This document shows positions 10,733 to 18,376 of a stretch of DNA of 48,088 nucleotides, piece after piece; within the stretch, counting starts at the first letter, position 1; the number at the start of each line of letters is the position of its first letter. The position numbers and the translations under genes were made by a program. Where the stretch lies: assembly GCA_002255935.1 (NCBI GenBank), contig NKIO01000021.1, forward strand, positions 1-48,088, read 5' to 3'. The notes beneath the pieces are model-generated. The model saw only the letters and a program-made list of their open reading frames with translations, was not told the DNA's origin and did not search any database. This DNA comes from Comamonadaceae bacterium PBBC2 (GTDB lineage: Bacteria; Pseudomonadota; Gammaproteobacteria; Burkholderiales; Burkholderiaceae_C).

Positions 10733-11854
10733 ATGAACACAGAACAACCCTTGGCCTTGCTCGGTGGCCTCACGCCCAGCCAATTCATGAAGCGCCATTG
10801 GCAGAAAAAACCGCTGCTGGTGCGCAACGCCATTCCCGGCTTTGTGCCTTGCGTCAACCGTTCTGAACTGGTGGCCCTGGCGGGCCAAGAAGGTGTGGAG
10901 TCGCGCCTGATCGTCGATTCGGACAAGGGCTGGAAGATGAAGCACGGGCCATTGGCCAAACGCAGTCTGCCGCCTTTCAGCCAAAAAAAGTGGACGTTTC
11001 TCGTGCAAGGCGTGGACCTGCACCACGACGGCGTGCACGCCTTGATGCAGCAGTTTCGCTTTGTGCCGGATGCGCGCTTGGACGATCTGATGATCAGCTA
11101 TGCCACCGATGGCGGTGGCGTGGGCCCGCACTTTGACAGCTACGACGTGTTTTTGCTGCAAGCCCACGGCCAGCGCCGCTGGCGCATTGGCCGCAACAAA
11201 GACTTGACGCTGCAATCGGGTGTGCCGCTCAAGATTTTGCAAAACTTCGAGGCCGAAGAAGAGTTCGTCCTCAACCCCGGCGACATGCTGTACCTGCCGC
11301 CCAAATACGCGCACGACGGCATTGCCGAAGGCGAGTGTATGACCTGGTCGATCGGCTTTCGTTCGCCCCCTGAAGGTGAACTGGCCCGCGAAATTCTGCT
11401 GGGCCTGGCCGACGAAGCGTTTGACGGTGTGGGCGCTGCCTTGTACCGCGACCCCCAGCAAGCCGCAGTGAGCCATCCCTCCGCCATGCCCGCAGCGCTG
11501 GGCGAGTTTGCCCGCCAAGCGATCGCCAAAGCCCTCAAAGACCCGCATCTTGTGGACAGCTTGCTGGGTGAGTATTTGACCGAGCCCAAATCCAACGTCT
11601 GGTTTGAGCCCGCAGCGGACGAGCCCGATGTGTCACAGGGTGTTCAACTCGACCGCCGCACCAAAATGATGTACGACGATCGCCATGTTTTCATCAATGG
11701 CGAGAGTTTCCGAGTGGGTGGCAAAGACGCACGTTGTCTGCGTCAGTTGGCGGACGAGAGGCAGCTTTCCGCGACGCAGTTGGCCCCCATGAGTGAGGCC
11801 GCACAAGAAGCTTTGCAAGACTGGATGTCTGCTGGTTGGCTGAAAACCCTCTGA
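10733..11854 (+). CDS. Cupin (JmjC-like) 50S ribosomal protein L16 arginine hydroxylase
   Basis: The 373-residue product matches the RoxA/YcfD group of 2-oxoglutarate and Fe(II)-dependent oxygenases, which hydroxylate an arginine of ribosomal protein L16. The signature YATDGGGVGPHFDSYDVF carries the HxD iron ligands. The downstream LYLPPKYAHDG supplies the third His. A C-terminal winged-helix-like region follows. The ATG at 10733 was chosen from family length. Substrate assignment is by homology only. Confidence 0.9.
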   Translation: MNTEQPLALLGGLTPSQFMKRHWQKKPLLVRNAIPGFVPCVNRSELVALAGQEGVESRLIVDSDKGWKMKHGPLAKRSLPPFSQKKWTFLVQGVDLHHDGVHALMQQFRFVPDARLDDLMISYATDGGGVGPHFDSYDVFLLQAHGQRRWRIGRNKDLTLQSGVPLKILQNFEAEEEFVLNPGDMLYLPPKYAHDGIAEGECMTWSIGFRSPPEGELAREILLGLADEAFDGVGAALYRDPQQAAVSHPSAMPAALGEFARQAIAKALKDPHLVDSLLGEYLTEPKSNVWFEPAADEPDVSQGVQLDRRTKMMYDDRHVFINGESFRVGGKDARCLRQLADERQLSATQLAPMSEAAQEALQDWMSAGWLKTL

Positions 11855-11898
11855 GGATGTTCCCTAGGGTGTTTGCCGTTTGAAGGTTTCGTGTCAGT

Positions 11899-11928
11899 TT
11901 GATGCCTGCTAGTAGAAAACGCTATAAT
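11899..11928 (+). promoter_or_regulatory. Sigma-70 promoter of the small lipoprotein gene
   Basis: TTGATG (11899-11904) and a perfect TATAAT (11923-11928) are separated by 18 bp. This is one of the best consensus promoters in the window. Predicted transcription start is about 11935, leaving a leader of about 105 nt before the ATG. Confidence 0.7.
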
Positions 11929-11930
11929 TG

Positions 11931-11995
11931 AAGACTGAGCGCAAAAGAGCTCGAGTGCTTTTGTCTCGGTCTTAATCACCGTTTTGGTTATTAAG
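11931..11995 (+). promoter_or_regulatory. Structured 5' leader with two consecutive hairpins
   Basis: Hairpin 1 pairs 11931-11947 with 11958-11973 (9 bp, a small internal loop, then 6 bp, 10-nt loop). Hairpin 2 pairs CTTAATCACC (11971-11980) with GGTTATTAAG (11986-11995), 9 of 10 pairs, 5-nt loop. The two share three bases (11971-11973). Neither is followed by a T-run, so they are not obvious terminators. They may stabilise the mRNA or regulate translation. Confidence 0.5.
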
Positions 11996-12039
11996 GCAGT
12001 TTCCGGAAATTGTTTTTAACCCCTACAAGGAAAATCATC

Positions 12040-12234
12040 ATGAACAAGTCCCTCGTTTTGGCCGCCGTGATCGCTGCTGCTGCTTTGGCCGCTTGCGGTA
12101 AAAAAGAAGAAGCTGCTGCACCTGCTGCGCCCGTGGCTGCTCCTGCTGCTGCCCCAGCTGCTGACGCTTCTGCTCCTGCCGCTGCTCCAGCTGCTGACGC
12201 TTCTGCTGCAGCTCCTGCACCCGCTGCCAAGTAA
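12040..12234 (+). CDS. Small alanine/proline-rich lipoprotein
   Basis: The 64-residue product begins with a short signal peptide and a lipobox (LAAC, Cys20). The rest is a low-complexity Ala/Pro tail with two copies of an APAADAS-type repeat, preceded by KKEE. It would be lipid-anchored, with an extended disordered tail, probably in the envelope. No enzymatic domain is visible. It has a good ribosome site (AAGGAAA), a strong consensus promoter, a structured leader and a strong terminator, which suggests high expression. The function is unknown. Confidence 0.82.
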   Translation: MNKSLVLAAVIAAAALAACGKKEEAAAPAAPVAAPAAAPAADASAPAAAPAADASAAAPAPAAK

Positions 12235-12271
12235 TTGGCCAGCGAGCTCCCGACGCCAGTCGGGACTGCAT

Positions 12272-12300
12272 AAAAAAACCCCGCTTGGCGGGGTTTTTTT
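12272..12300. terminator. Bidirectional rho-independent terminator
   Basis: The sequence AAAAAACCCCGC-TTGG-CGGGG followed by a run of T forms a GC-rich stem flanked by A- and T-runs, so it can work for both the lipoprotein gene and the convergent bamC. A smaller hairpin (CCCGAC-GCCA-GTCGGG) lies just upstream at about 12249-12264. Confidence 0.88.
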
Positions 12301-12330
12301 ATGCTCGGGCCATGTTCATGGCCCGGTGTT

Positions 12331-13440
12331 TCAACGCAATTCGTTGGCCATCAACTTCAAAATGCGTTCGGCATTGGCCGCTTCTTCGGGCTTGCCATTC
12401 ACATCCATCACCTGAACCAGGCTTTGGGCGTCGCCCTTGGCGGTCAAAGTGATGCGGTAGCGCGACAAGGCGGGCACTTCTTTGCTGCTGCTGAACAAGC
12501 GGTCAAAGAAGCCTGGCTCTTTGGCGGCGGTGCCCGGCGCCACATAGCGTACGAAGTAAACACCTTTGGCGCGGTCACGGTCTTCCACTGTGAAGCCGCT
12601 GCGGTCCAGGGCCACGCCCGCGCGGCGCCAGCTGCGGTCCAGGCTGTCGGCCAAGGCGATGGTGGGCAGACCGTCAACCACAGACACTTGCGCCCCGGAG
12701 GCTTTGACTTCGGGCGTGTTGGTGGCCGTTTTGGCCGCCTCGGGGCTGGCACCCAGTTTGACCATCAGTCGGCGCAAGAATTCAATTTCCAGCTCAGGAT
12801 CTGTGGGTCGTGGTTGCCAGATGGTGCGGTTTTTTTGCGCATCGGCATAGTTTTCGACCATGCCGCGGTGGGTGATGTAGATCTCCACCTCGCCTTTGGC
12901 GTTGCGCTCGATGCGGGTGCGGAACTTGTCGCGCTCACCGGTGGAATAAAGGCCGTCCAAAACCTTGCCCAGCGTCTTGCGGACAAAGTCTTGTGGGAGT
13001 TTGGCGCGGTTTTCGGCCCAATCGGTTTCGATGATCCCCACATCCTTGGATTCGGTGACCAGGTTGAAGCCACTGGACTTCCAAAATTCAATGACGGGGT
13101 CCCAAACTTTGTCAGCAGGGCGGCTCACCACCAGCCAGCGCTGTTGGCCTTCGCGCACCATCTTCACGTCGCCCAAGGCATTGGTGGCGGTGCCAGCGTC
13201 TGTGACTTTGGCCGCGGCGCCTTGGTAGCCCAAAGCAGAAGCCGACGTGCTTTCCAGGGCGTAGCGCGAATCTTTGCGCAGCTGGGTCAAGTCAGGCGGA
13301 ACTTCCAATGTGGTGGGCTTGGCTGCGCCTTTGTAATTGATCTTGTCTTCTTCCAGCACGCCGCAGGCGCTGAGCAAAATCGCCACCGACGCCAGGGCGG
13401 CGGTGCGTTGGATCGTCACAGACTTGGAGGAACGGTTCAC
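12331..13440 (-). CDS. bamC: Outer membrane assembly lipoprotein BamC
   Basis: The 369-residue product has a lipoprotein signal with lipobox (LSAC, about Cys26), then the BamC N-terminal segment (DKINYKGAAKPTTLEVPPDL), and two helix-grip domains. BamC is a lipoprotein subunit of the BAM complex that inserts beta-barrel proteins into the outer membrane. It lies 16 bp after dapA, the classic dapA-bamC (nlpB/dapX) pairing. Confidence 0.93.
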   Translation of the reverse strand: MNRSSKSVTIQRTAALASVAILLSACGVLEEDKINYKGAAKPTTLEVPPDLTQLRKDSRYALESTSASALGYQGAAAKVTDAGTATNALGDVKMVREGQQRWLVVSRPADKVWDPVIEFWKSSGFNLVTESKDVGIIETDWAENRAKLPQDFVRKTLGKVLDGLYSTGERDKFRTRIERNAKGEVEIYITHRGMVENYADAQKNRTIWQPRPTDPELEIEFLRRLMVKLGASPEAAKTATNTPEVKASGAQVSVVDGLPTIALADSLDRSWRRAGVALDRSGFTVEDRDRAKGVYFVRYVAPGTAAKEPGFFDRLFSSSKEVPALSRYRITLTAKGDAQSLVQVMDVNGKPEEAANAERILKLMANELR

Positions 13441-13456
13441 AAAGAATCCTTGGTAA

Positions 13457-14353
13457 TCAAATCAGGCCGCTGGCCTTGAGTGCAGCCTCGACCACAGGGC
13501 GTTGTGCTGCTGACAACTCGGTCATGGGCAGGCGCAATGCGGGGCCCGACAGGCCCATGCGGTTCATGGCCCATTTCACGGGAATCGGATTGGCTTCCAC
13601 GAACAGGTTTTTATGCACCGGCATCAGCTGGAACTGGATCTTCATGGCTGCAGCGATGTCGCCTTTCATGGCCGCCACGCACAGCTCGTGCATCAATCGA
13701 GGGGCCACGTTGGCCGTCACGCTGATGTTGCCTGCGCCGCCACACAGCATCAAAGCCACGGCGGTCGGATCGTCACCCGAAAAAACCGCAAAAGACTTGG
13801 GCACATCGCGGATCAACCACTGGGCGCGTTCGATGTTGCCGGTGGCTTCCTTGATGCCGATGATGCCGGGCACTTGGGCCAGGCGCAGGACGGTGTCGTG
13901 CTGCAAATCGGCCACGGTGCGGCCGGGCACGTTGTACAAAATCACGGGCAGTTTGGGCGTGGCTTCGGCAATCGATTTGAAGTGCAGAAACAAACCCTCT
14001 TGGGTAGGTTTGTTGTAGTAGGGCACCACTTGCAATTGGGCGTCAGCGCCAATCGATTCGGCAAACTTGGCCAGCTCAATCGCTTCGGCGGTGGAGTTGG
14101 CGCCGCAGCCGGCAATGATGGGGATGCGTTTGGCCGCTTGTTCGACCGAGACGCGCAAAATTTCGCGGTGTTCGTCCACCGTCACGGTGGGCGACTCGCC
14201 CGAGGTGCCCACGATCACCAAGCCATCGGTGCCTTCGGCCACATGCCAGTCGATCAGTTGACGCAAGGTGGGGTAATCCACTTGGCCGTCTGCCAGCATG
14301 GGGGTGATCAGGGCAGGAATACTGCCTTGGATGGGGCGAATTTCGGTGGTCAT
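13457..14353 (-). CDS. dapA: 4-hydroxy-tetrahydrodipicolinate synthase
   Basis: The 298-residue product condenses pyruvate with aspartate semialdehyde in lysine and peptidoglycan (diaminopimelate) synthesis. It has the GTSGESPT motif (about 49-56), Tyr140 in [11 protein letters not shown], and the Schiff-base Lys168 in [11 protein letters not shown]. It heads a dapA-bamC operon. The 106 bp upstream of its start, up to the methyltransferase stop, shows nothing notable. Confidence 0.96.
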   Translation of the reverse strand: MTTEIRPIQGSIPALITPMLADGQVDYPTLRQLIDWHVAEGTDGLVIVGTSGESPTVTVDEHREILRVSVEQAAKRIPIIAGCGANSTAEAIELAKFAESIGADAQLQVVPYYNKPTQEGLFLHFKSIAEATPKLPVILYNVPGRTVADLQHDTVLRLAQVPGIIGIKEATGNIERAQWLIRDVPKSFAVFSGDDPTAVALMLCGGAGNISVTANVAPRLMHELCVAAMKGDIAAAMKIQFQLMPVHKNLFVEANPIPVKWAMNRMGLSGPALRLPMTELSAAQRPVVEAALKASGLI

Positions 14354-14459
14354 GTCAGGGTGTTCTGAACGAAAAAGGACATTCTAACGACAGCGCACGG
14401 TTGTTCCGGCTTGCCGCTCGGGCAGATGTCACCAGAAGTGAGGTTTTGCGAGAGGCAGT

Positions 14460-15005
14460 TCAAGCCCGCTTCAGGGGCCAGCGCACCGGTTCAGCCTTGG
14501 CCGCAGACCGCACGGCCACGATCCTTTGAACGAAGCGCTCGGGCGAGGTTTCAAAACCCTCTTCGAAGGCCACGGTGCGCAAGCCCTGCGTGACTTGCAG
14601 CAATTCACTGGGCTGCAGCAAAAAGTCGGGACGAGAGGGCTTGCCCACCGTCTCGTTGCCTGCGGCAAATGTTTCGTAAATCAGCACGCCGCCTTCGGCC
14701 AGGCACGCCAGCATGTCTGGAAACAAGGGGCGCCACAGGTAATTCGTCACCACGACGGCGTCAAAAGTCTGGCCGGCAAAAGGCCAGGGGCCGTTTTCGA
14801 TGTCGGCCAAAACCGTTTGGCCCGCCGATGCGGCGAAGGCCAAAGCTTCTGCGTTGCGGTCCACACCCGTGACCGGGTGGCCCTGTGTAGACAGCCAGCG
14901 CATGTGGCGGCCCGCGCCGCAAGCCACGTCGAGCACACGCCCAGTGGGGCGAATCAGATGGGCCCATCTCTGGACCCAGGCAGAGGGTTGTTCGGTGCCG
15001 TGCAT
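14460..15005 (-). CDS. Class I SAM-dependent methyltransferase
   Basis: The 181-residue product has the Rossmann SAM-binding motif VLDVACGAGRHMRWL, an acidic residue ending strand 2 (VTGVDRNAEAL), and the post-motif FDAVVVTNYLWRPL. It is a small TehB-like cytoplasmic methyltransferase. The substrate cannot be told from sequence. I chose the ATG at 15005 over an in-frame upstream start because the upstream part overlaps a separate small ORF. It sits at the end of a minus-strand group with the MFS transporter and a 46-residue membrane ORF. Confidence 0.85.
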   Translation of the reverse strand: MHGTEQPSAWVQRWAHLIRPTGRVLDVACGAGRHMRWLSTQGHPVTGVDRNAEALAFAASAGQTVLADIENGPWPFAGQTFDAVVVTNYLWRPLFPDMLACLAEGGVLIYETFAAGNETVGKPSRPDFLLQPSELLQVTQGLRTVAFEEGFETSPERFVQRIVAVRSAAKAEPVRWPLKRA

Positions 15006-15016
15006 CTTCAATTCAT

Positions 15017-15157
15017 TCAAAAACAGGCCCACAACTGCTCGGACAGCATGACCAACATGTCGGGGCGTTGGTAAAGCCAAACCACCCCAGCCATGACTGC
15101 CGCCAATGCGCCACCAGCGAGGGCGCGGCGCCAGATTGACTTGGGCTGATGGCGCAT
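15017..15157 (-). CDS. Putative 46-residue single-pass membrane protein
   Basis: A small ORF fits exactly between the MFS stop (4-bp gap) and the methyltransferase start (11-bp gap). The product has a basic N-terminus (HQPKSIWRR) followed by a hydrophobic helix (ALAGGALAAVMAGVVWLY), so it would sit N-in in the inner membrane. The tight spacing and amphipathic layout support it being real. I recognise no family and assign no function. Confidence 0.5.
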   Translation of the reverse strand: MRHQPKSIWRRALAGGALAAVMAGVVWLYQRPDMLVMLSEQLWACF

Positions 15158-15161
15158 GTGA

Positions 15162-16373
15162 TCAGGCGGCTTGCAAAGGCTTGCGCACGATGGCGCTCTC
15201 GCGCACCGGCAGGTTCACCAGCGCGGCAAACACGCCCAGCGCAATGGCCAAGTACCAAACGATGTCGTAGCTGCCGGTTTTGTCGTACAGGTAGCCGCCC
15301 AGCCACACGCCCATGAAAGAGCCGATCTGGTGGCTGAAGAAGATGAAGCCACCCAGCATGGACAAATGCGCCACGCCAAAAATTTGCGCCACGGCCGCGT
15401 TGGTGGGCGGCACGGTGGACAACCAGAGCAGTCCCATGACGGCCGAGAACAGGTACACGCTGGTGGGCGTGAGTGGGGCCAAGAGGAACAACACGATCGC
15501 CACCGCGCGTGAGAAATAAATTGTCGCCAGGATGTTCTTTTTGGCCACCTTCTGACCCAAGGTGCCAGCAATGTAGGTGCCAAACACATTGAACAAGCCG
15601 ATCAGCGCCAAGGCATAACTGGCCACCTGGGGCGGCAAGCCGTGGTCCTTGAGGTAGCTGGGCATGTGCACGCCGATGAACACCACCTGAAAGCCACAGA
15701 CAAAGTAACCGGCCATCAATAGCTGAAAACTGGGGTACTTGAAGGCTTCGGCCAGGGCTTGGCCGATGGTCTGGTCGCGCTTGACTTGGCCTGGCGCATT
15801 CAGCGCAGGTTCGCGCAAGCCCCAAGCCAAGGGGATGATCAAGGCCGTGGCCGCGGCCAAGATCAACAAAGCGTTTTGCCAACCGGTGTTGCTGATCAAC
15901 AGGCCCTCGACCGGCACCATGAGGAACTGGCCGAAACTGCCTGCCGCCGCCGCAATGCCCATGGCCCAGGAGCGCCGCTCGGCCGGCACATTGCGCCCGA
16001 TGACGCCGTAAATCACCGCATAGGTGGTGCCTGCTTGGGCGGTGCCAATGATCACCCCGGTGAACAAGGCAAACAGCCAAGGGGTAGAGGCTTGCGACAT
16101 GCCCACCAGACCCAGGGCGTAGAGCAGGGCGCCGGCGATGATCACGCGAAAAGCGCCAAACCGGTCGGCCACCATGCCCGCAAAAATGCCCATGAAACCC
16201 CAAGACAGGTTCTGGATCGCCATGGCCATGGCAAATTCTTGACGCCCCCAGCCCTGGGTTTGGGTGACCGGTTGCAGCCACAGGCCAAAGCCGTGGCGGA
16301 TGCCCATGGACAGGGTGACGATGGCCGCGCCGCAGGCCAGCACCTGAAAAAGTGAGAGGGGTTTGTGTTGCAT
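15162..16373 (-). CDS. Major facilitator superfamily transporter
   Basis: The 403-residue product has twelve predicted membrane segments in two halves. It has an MFS loop 2-3 motif (GMVADRFGAFRVI) and begins LACGAAIVTLSMGIRHGFGLWLQPV, resembling the OxlT/monocarboxylate-like and CynX-like MFS groups. The substrate is unknown; small organic anions are a guess from resemblance. It is divergent from parE and upstream of the small membrane ORF and methyltransferase. Confidence 0.87.
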   Translation of the reverse strand: MQHKPLSLFQVLACGAAIVTLSMGIRHGFGLWLQPVTQTQGWGRQEFAMAMAIQNLSWGFMGIFAGMVADRFGAFRVIIAGALLYALGLVGMSQASTPWLFALFTGVIIGTAQAGTTYAVIYGVIGRNVPAERRSWAMGIAAAAGSFGQFLMVPVEGLLISNTGWQNALLILAAATALIIPLAWGLREPALNAPGQVKRDQTIGQALAEAFKYPSFQLLMAGYFVCGFQVVFIGVHMPSYLKDHGLPPQVASYALALIGLFNVFGTYIAGTLGQKVAKKNILATIYFSRAVAIVLFLLAPLTPTSVYLFSAVMGLLWLSTVPPTNAAVAQIFGVAHLSMLGGFIFFSHQIGSFMGVWLGGYLYDKTGSYDIVWYLAIALGVFAALVNLPVRESAIVRKPLQAA

Positions 16374-16468
16374 CCATGGACTGTAACCAATCCCGCGGCG
16401 GGGCGCAGTCCCGTCAAAGACCGGTATGGATACTGTTTATCCATCCAGTTTGATGGCGCAATTCCCAC

Positions 16469-16474
16469 TACAAT
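16469..16474 (+). promoter_or_regulatory. Candidate -10 box of parE, implying a leaderless or near-leaderless mRNA
   Basis: TACAAT ends 8 bp before the parE ATG at 16483, and no Shine-Dalgarno sequence precedes the ATG. The arrangement copies that at coaBC. The -35 region is weak, so this is tentative. Confidence 0.35.
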
Positions 16475-16482
16475 CCGCCACC

Positions 16483-18285
16483 ATGGCTACCCAAACATCT
16501 GTCAAAACCTCCAGCGAATACTCCGAAGGCTCGATCCGGGTCTTGAAAGGCCTGGAGCCGGTCAAGCAGCGGCCGGGCATGTACACCCGCACCGACAACC
16601 CCCTGCACATCATCCAAGAAGTGCTGGACAACGCCGCCGATGAGGCACTGGCCGGGCACGGCAAAAAGATCAAAGTCACTTTGCACGCCGACGGCTCGGT
16701 GGGCATCGAAGACGATGGCCGCGGCATCCCCTTTGGCCTGCACCCCGAAGAAAAGGCCCCGGTGATCGAGCTGGTCTTCACCCGCTTGCACGCGGGCGGC
16801 AAGTTCGACAAGGGCAAGGGCGGCGCCTACAGCTTCTCGGGTGGTCTGCACGGCGTGGGGGTGTCCGTGACCAATGCCTTGGCCAAGCGCCTGGAAGCCA
16901 CCAGCCACCGCGAAGGCCAGGTGGCCACCTTGGTCTTCTCGGGCGGCGATGTGATCGAGCCGCTGGTCTCCCGTGCGCAAGAATCGGGCGACCGCAAGCA
17001 AGGCACCTCGGTGCGTGTATGGCCCGACGCCAAATATTTCGACTCTGCCGCATTGCCCATGGGCGAGTTGACCCACCTCTTGCGCAGCAAGGCCGTGCTC
17101 ATGCCCGGTGTGAGCGTGAGCCTGGTGAATGAAAAAACCAAAGAAACCCAGACCTGGCAATACAAAGGGGGCTTGGGCGATTACCTGACACAGACCTTGA
17201 CGGCCGACCCGGTGATCCCGCTGTTTGTGGGCGAGGGTTTTGCCGATACCAACAGCGACAGCTTTGCTGAAGGCGAGGGCGCCAGTTGGGCCGTGGCCTT
17301 CACCGAAGACGGCTCGGCCGTGCGCGAGAGCTACGTCAACCTGATCCCCACCAGCGCAGGCGGCACGCACGACAGCGGCTTGCGCGATGGCTTGTTCACC
17401 GCCGTCAAGAGCTTCATCGAACTGCACGCCTTGCTGCCCAAAGGCGTCAAGCTCATGCCCGAAGACGTGTTCGCCCGCGCCAGCTATGTGCTCAGTGCCA
17501 AGGTGCTGGACCCGCAGTTCCAAGGCCAGGTCAAGGAACGTTTGAACTCGCGCGACGCGGTGCGTCTGGTCTCCAGCTTTGTGCGCCCCGCGCTCGAACT
17601 CTGGCTCAACGAGCATGTGGACTACGGCAAAAAACTGGCCGAGCTGGCCATCAAGGCCGCCCAATCGCGCCAGCGTGCGGGCCAAAAGGTCGAAAAGCGC
17701 AAGAGTTCGGGCGTGGCTGTTTTGCCCGGCAAGCTGACCGATTGCGAAAGCAAAGACATCGCCGACAACGAGGTGTTTTTGGTCGAGGGCGACTCGGCCG
17801 GCGGCAGCGCCAAGATGGGCCGTAACAAAGAGTGCCAAGCCATCTTGCCCCTGCGCGGCAAGGTGCTCCTGCTCACGCTGTTTTTCCGCCACTTCCCCAA
17901 GCTCATCGAAGCGGGCCATTTGTATGTGGCGCGGCCGCCGCTGTTCCGCGTCGATGCACCGGCCCGCGGCAAAAAGCCGGCGTCCAAAGCTTATGCGCTG
18001 GACGAAGGCGAGCTGACGGCCATCATCGACAAGCTGCGCAAAGACGGCGTGGCCGAAGGCAAGTGGAGCATCAGCCGCTTCAAGGGCTTGGGCGAGATGA
18101 GCGCCGAGCAGTTGTGGGACACCACGCTCAACCCCGACACGCGCCGCTTGCTGCCGATCGAGCTGGGCCCGCTGGACAACGCTGCCACAGAAAACCTGAT
18201 GACACAGCTCATGGGCAAAGGCGAAGCCGCTGCCCGACGTGAGCTGATGGAGCTGCACGGCGATTCGATTGAAATTGACGTTTGA
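16483..18285 (+). CDS. parE: DNA topoisomerase IV subunit B with TOPRIM-core deletion
   Basis: The 600-residue product matches ParE (630 residues in E. coli). The GHKL ATPase domain is intact (EVLDNAADEALAGHG; DDGRGIPFG; GGLHGVGVSVTNAL), as are the transducer and the TOPRIM entry motif EGDSAGGSA (Glu435). After LPLRGKVL (about residue 462) the sequence jumps straight to LLTLFFRHFPKL. Relative to E. coli ParE it lacks about 55 residues, including the metal-binding DADSDG. The frame stays open and the C-terminal RFKGLGEM motif is present. Without the DxD motif, strand cleavage and religation should fail. Either this is a real mutant allele or an assembly/sequencing deletion. The start ATG at 16483 was chosen by homology. 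Confidence 0.92.
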   Translation: MATQTSVKTSSEYSEGSIRVLKGLEPVKQRPGMYTRTDNPLHIIQEVLDNAADEALAGHGKKIKVTLHADGSVGIEDDGRGIPFGLHPEEKAPVIELVFTRLHAGGKFDKGKGGAYSFSGGLHGVGVSVTNALAKRLEATSHREGQVATLVFSGGDVIEPLVSRAQESGDRKQGTSVRVWPDAKYFDSAALPMGELTHLLRSKAVLMPGVSVSLVNEKTKETQTWQYKGGLGDYLTQTLTADPVIPLFVGEGFADTNSDSFAEGEGASWAVAFTEDGSAVRESYVNLIPTSAGGTHDSGLRDGLFTAVKSFIELHALLPKGVKLMPEDVFARASYVLSAKVLDPQFQGQVKERLNSRDAVRLVSSFVRPALELWLNEHVDYGKKLAELAIKAAQSRQRAGQKVEKRKSSGVAVLPGKLTDCESKDIADNEVFLVEGDSAGGSAKMGRNKECQAILPLRGKVLLLTLFFRHFPKLIEAGHLYVARPPLFRVDAPARGKKPASKAYALDEGELTAIIDKLRKDGVAEGKWSISRFKGLGEMSAEQLWDTTLNPDTRRLLPIELGPLDNAATENLMTQLMGKGEAAARRELMELHGDSIEIDV

Positions 18286-18292
18286 CTTTCTT

Positions 18293-18359
18293 GTAGGTCG
18301 GAGCTTTAGCTCCGACAAATGTGCGTGCACCCCACGTCGGCTCTGAAGCGCCGACCTAC
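18293..18359. repeat. REPIN, family A, between parE and parC
   Basis: Two near-perfect GTAG-headed palindromes in inverted orientation (18293-18316 and 18336-18359). They fill the gap between the parE stop and the parC start (18 bp downstream), so they may affect parC expression or mRNA stability. Confidence 0.8.
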
Positions 18360-18376
18360 ACAACACCTGTCTTGCC

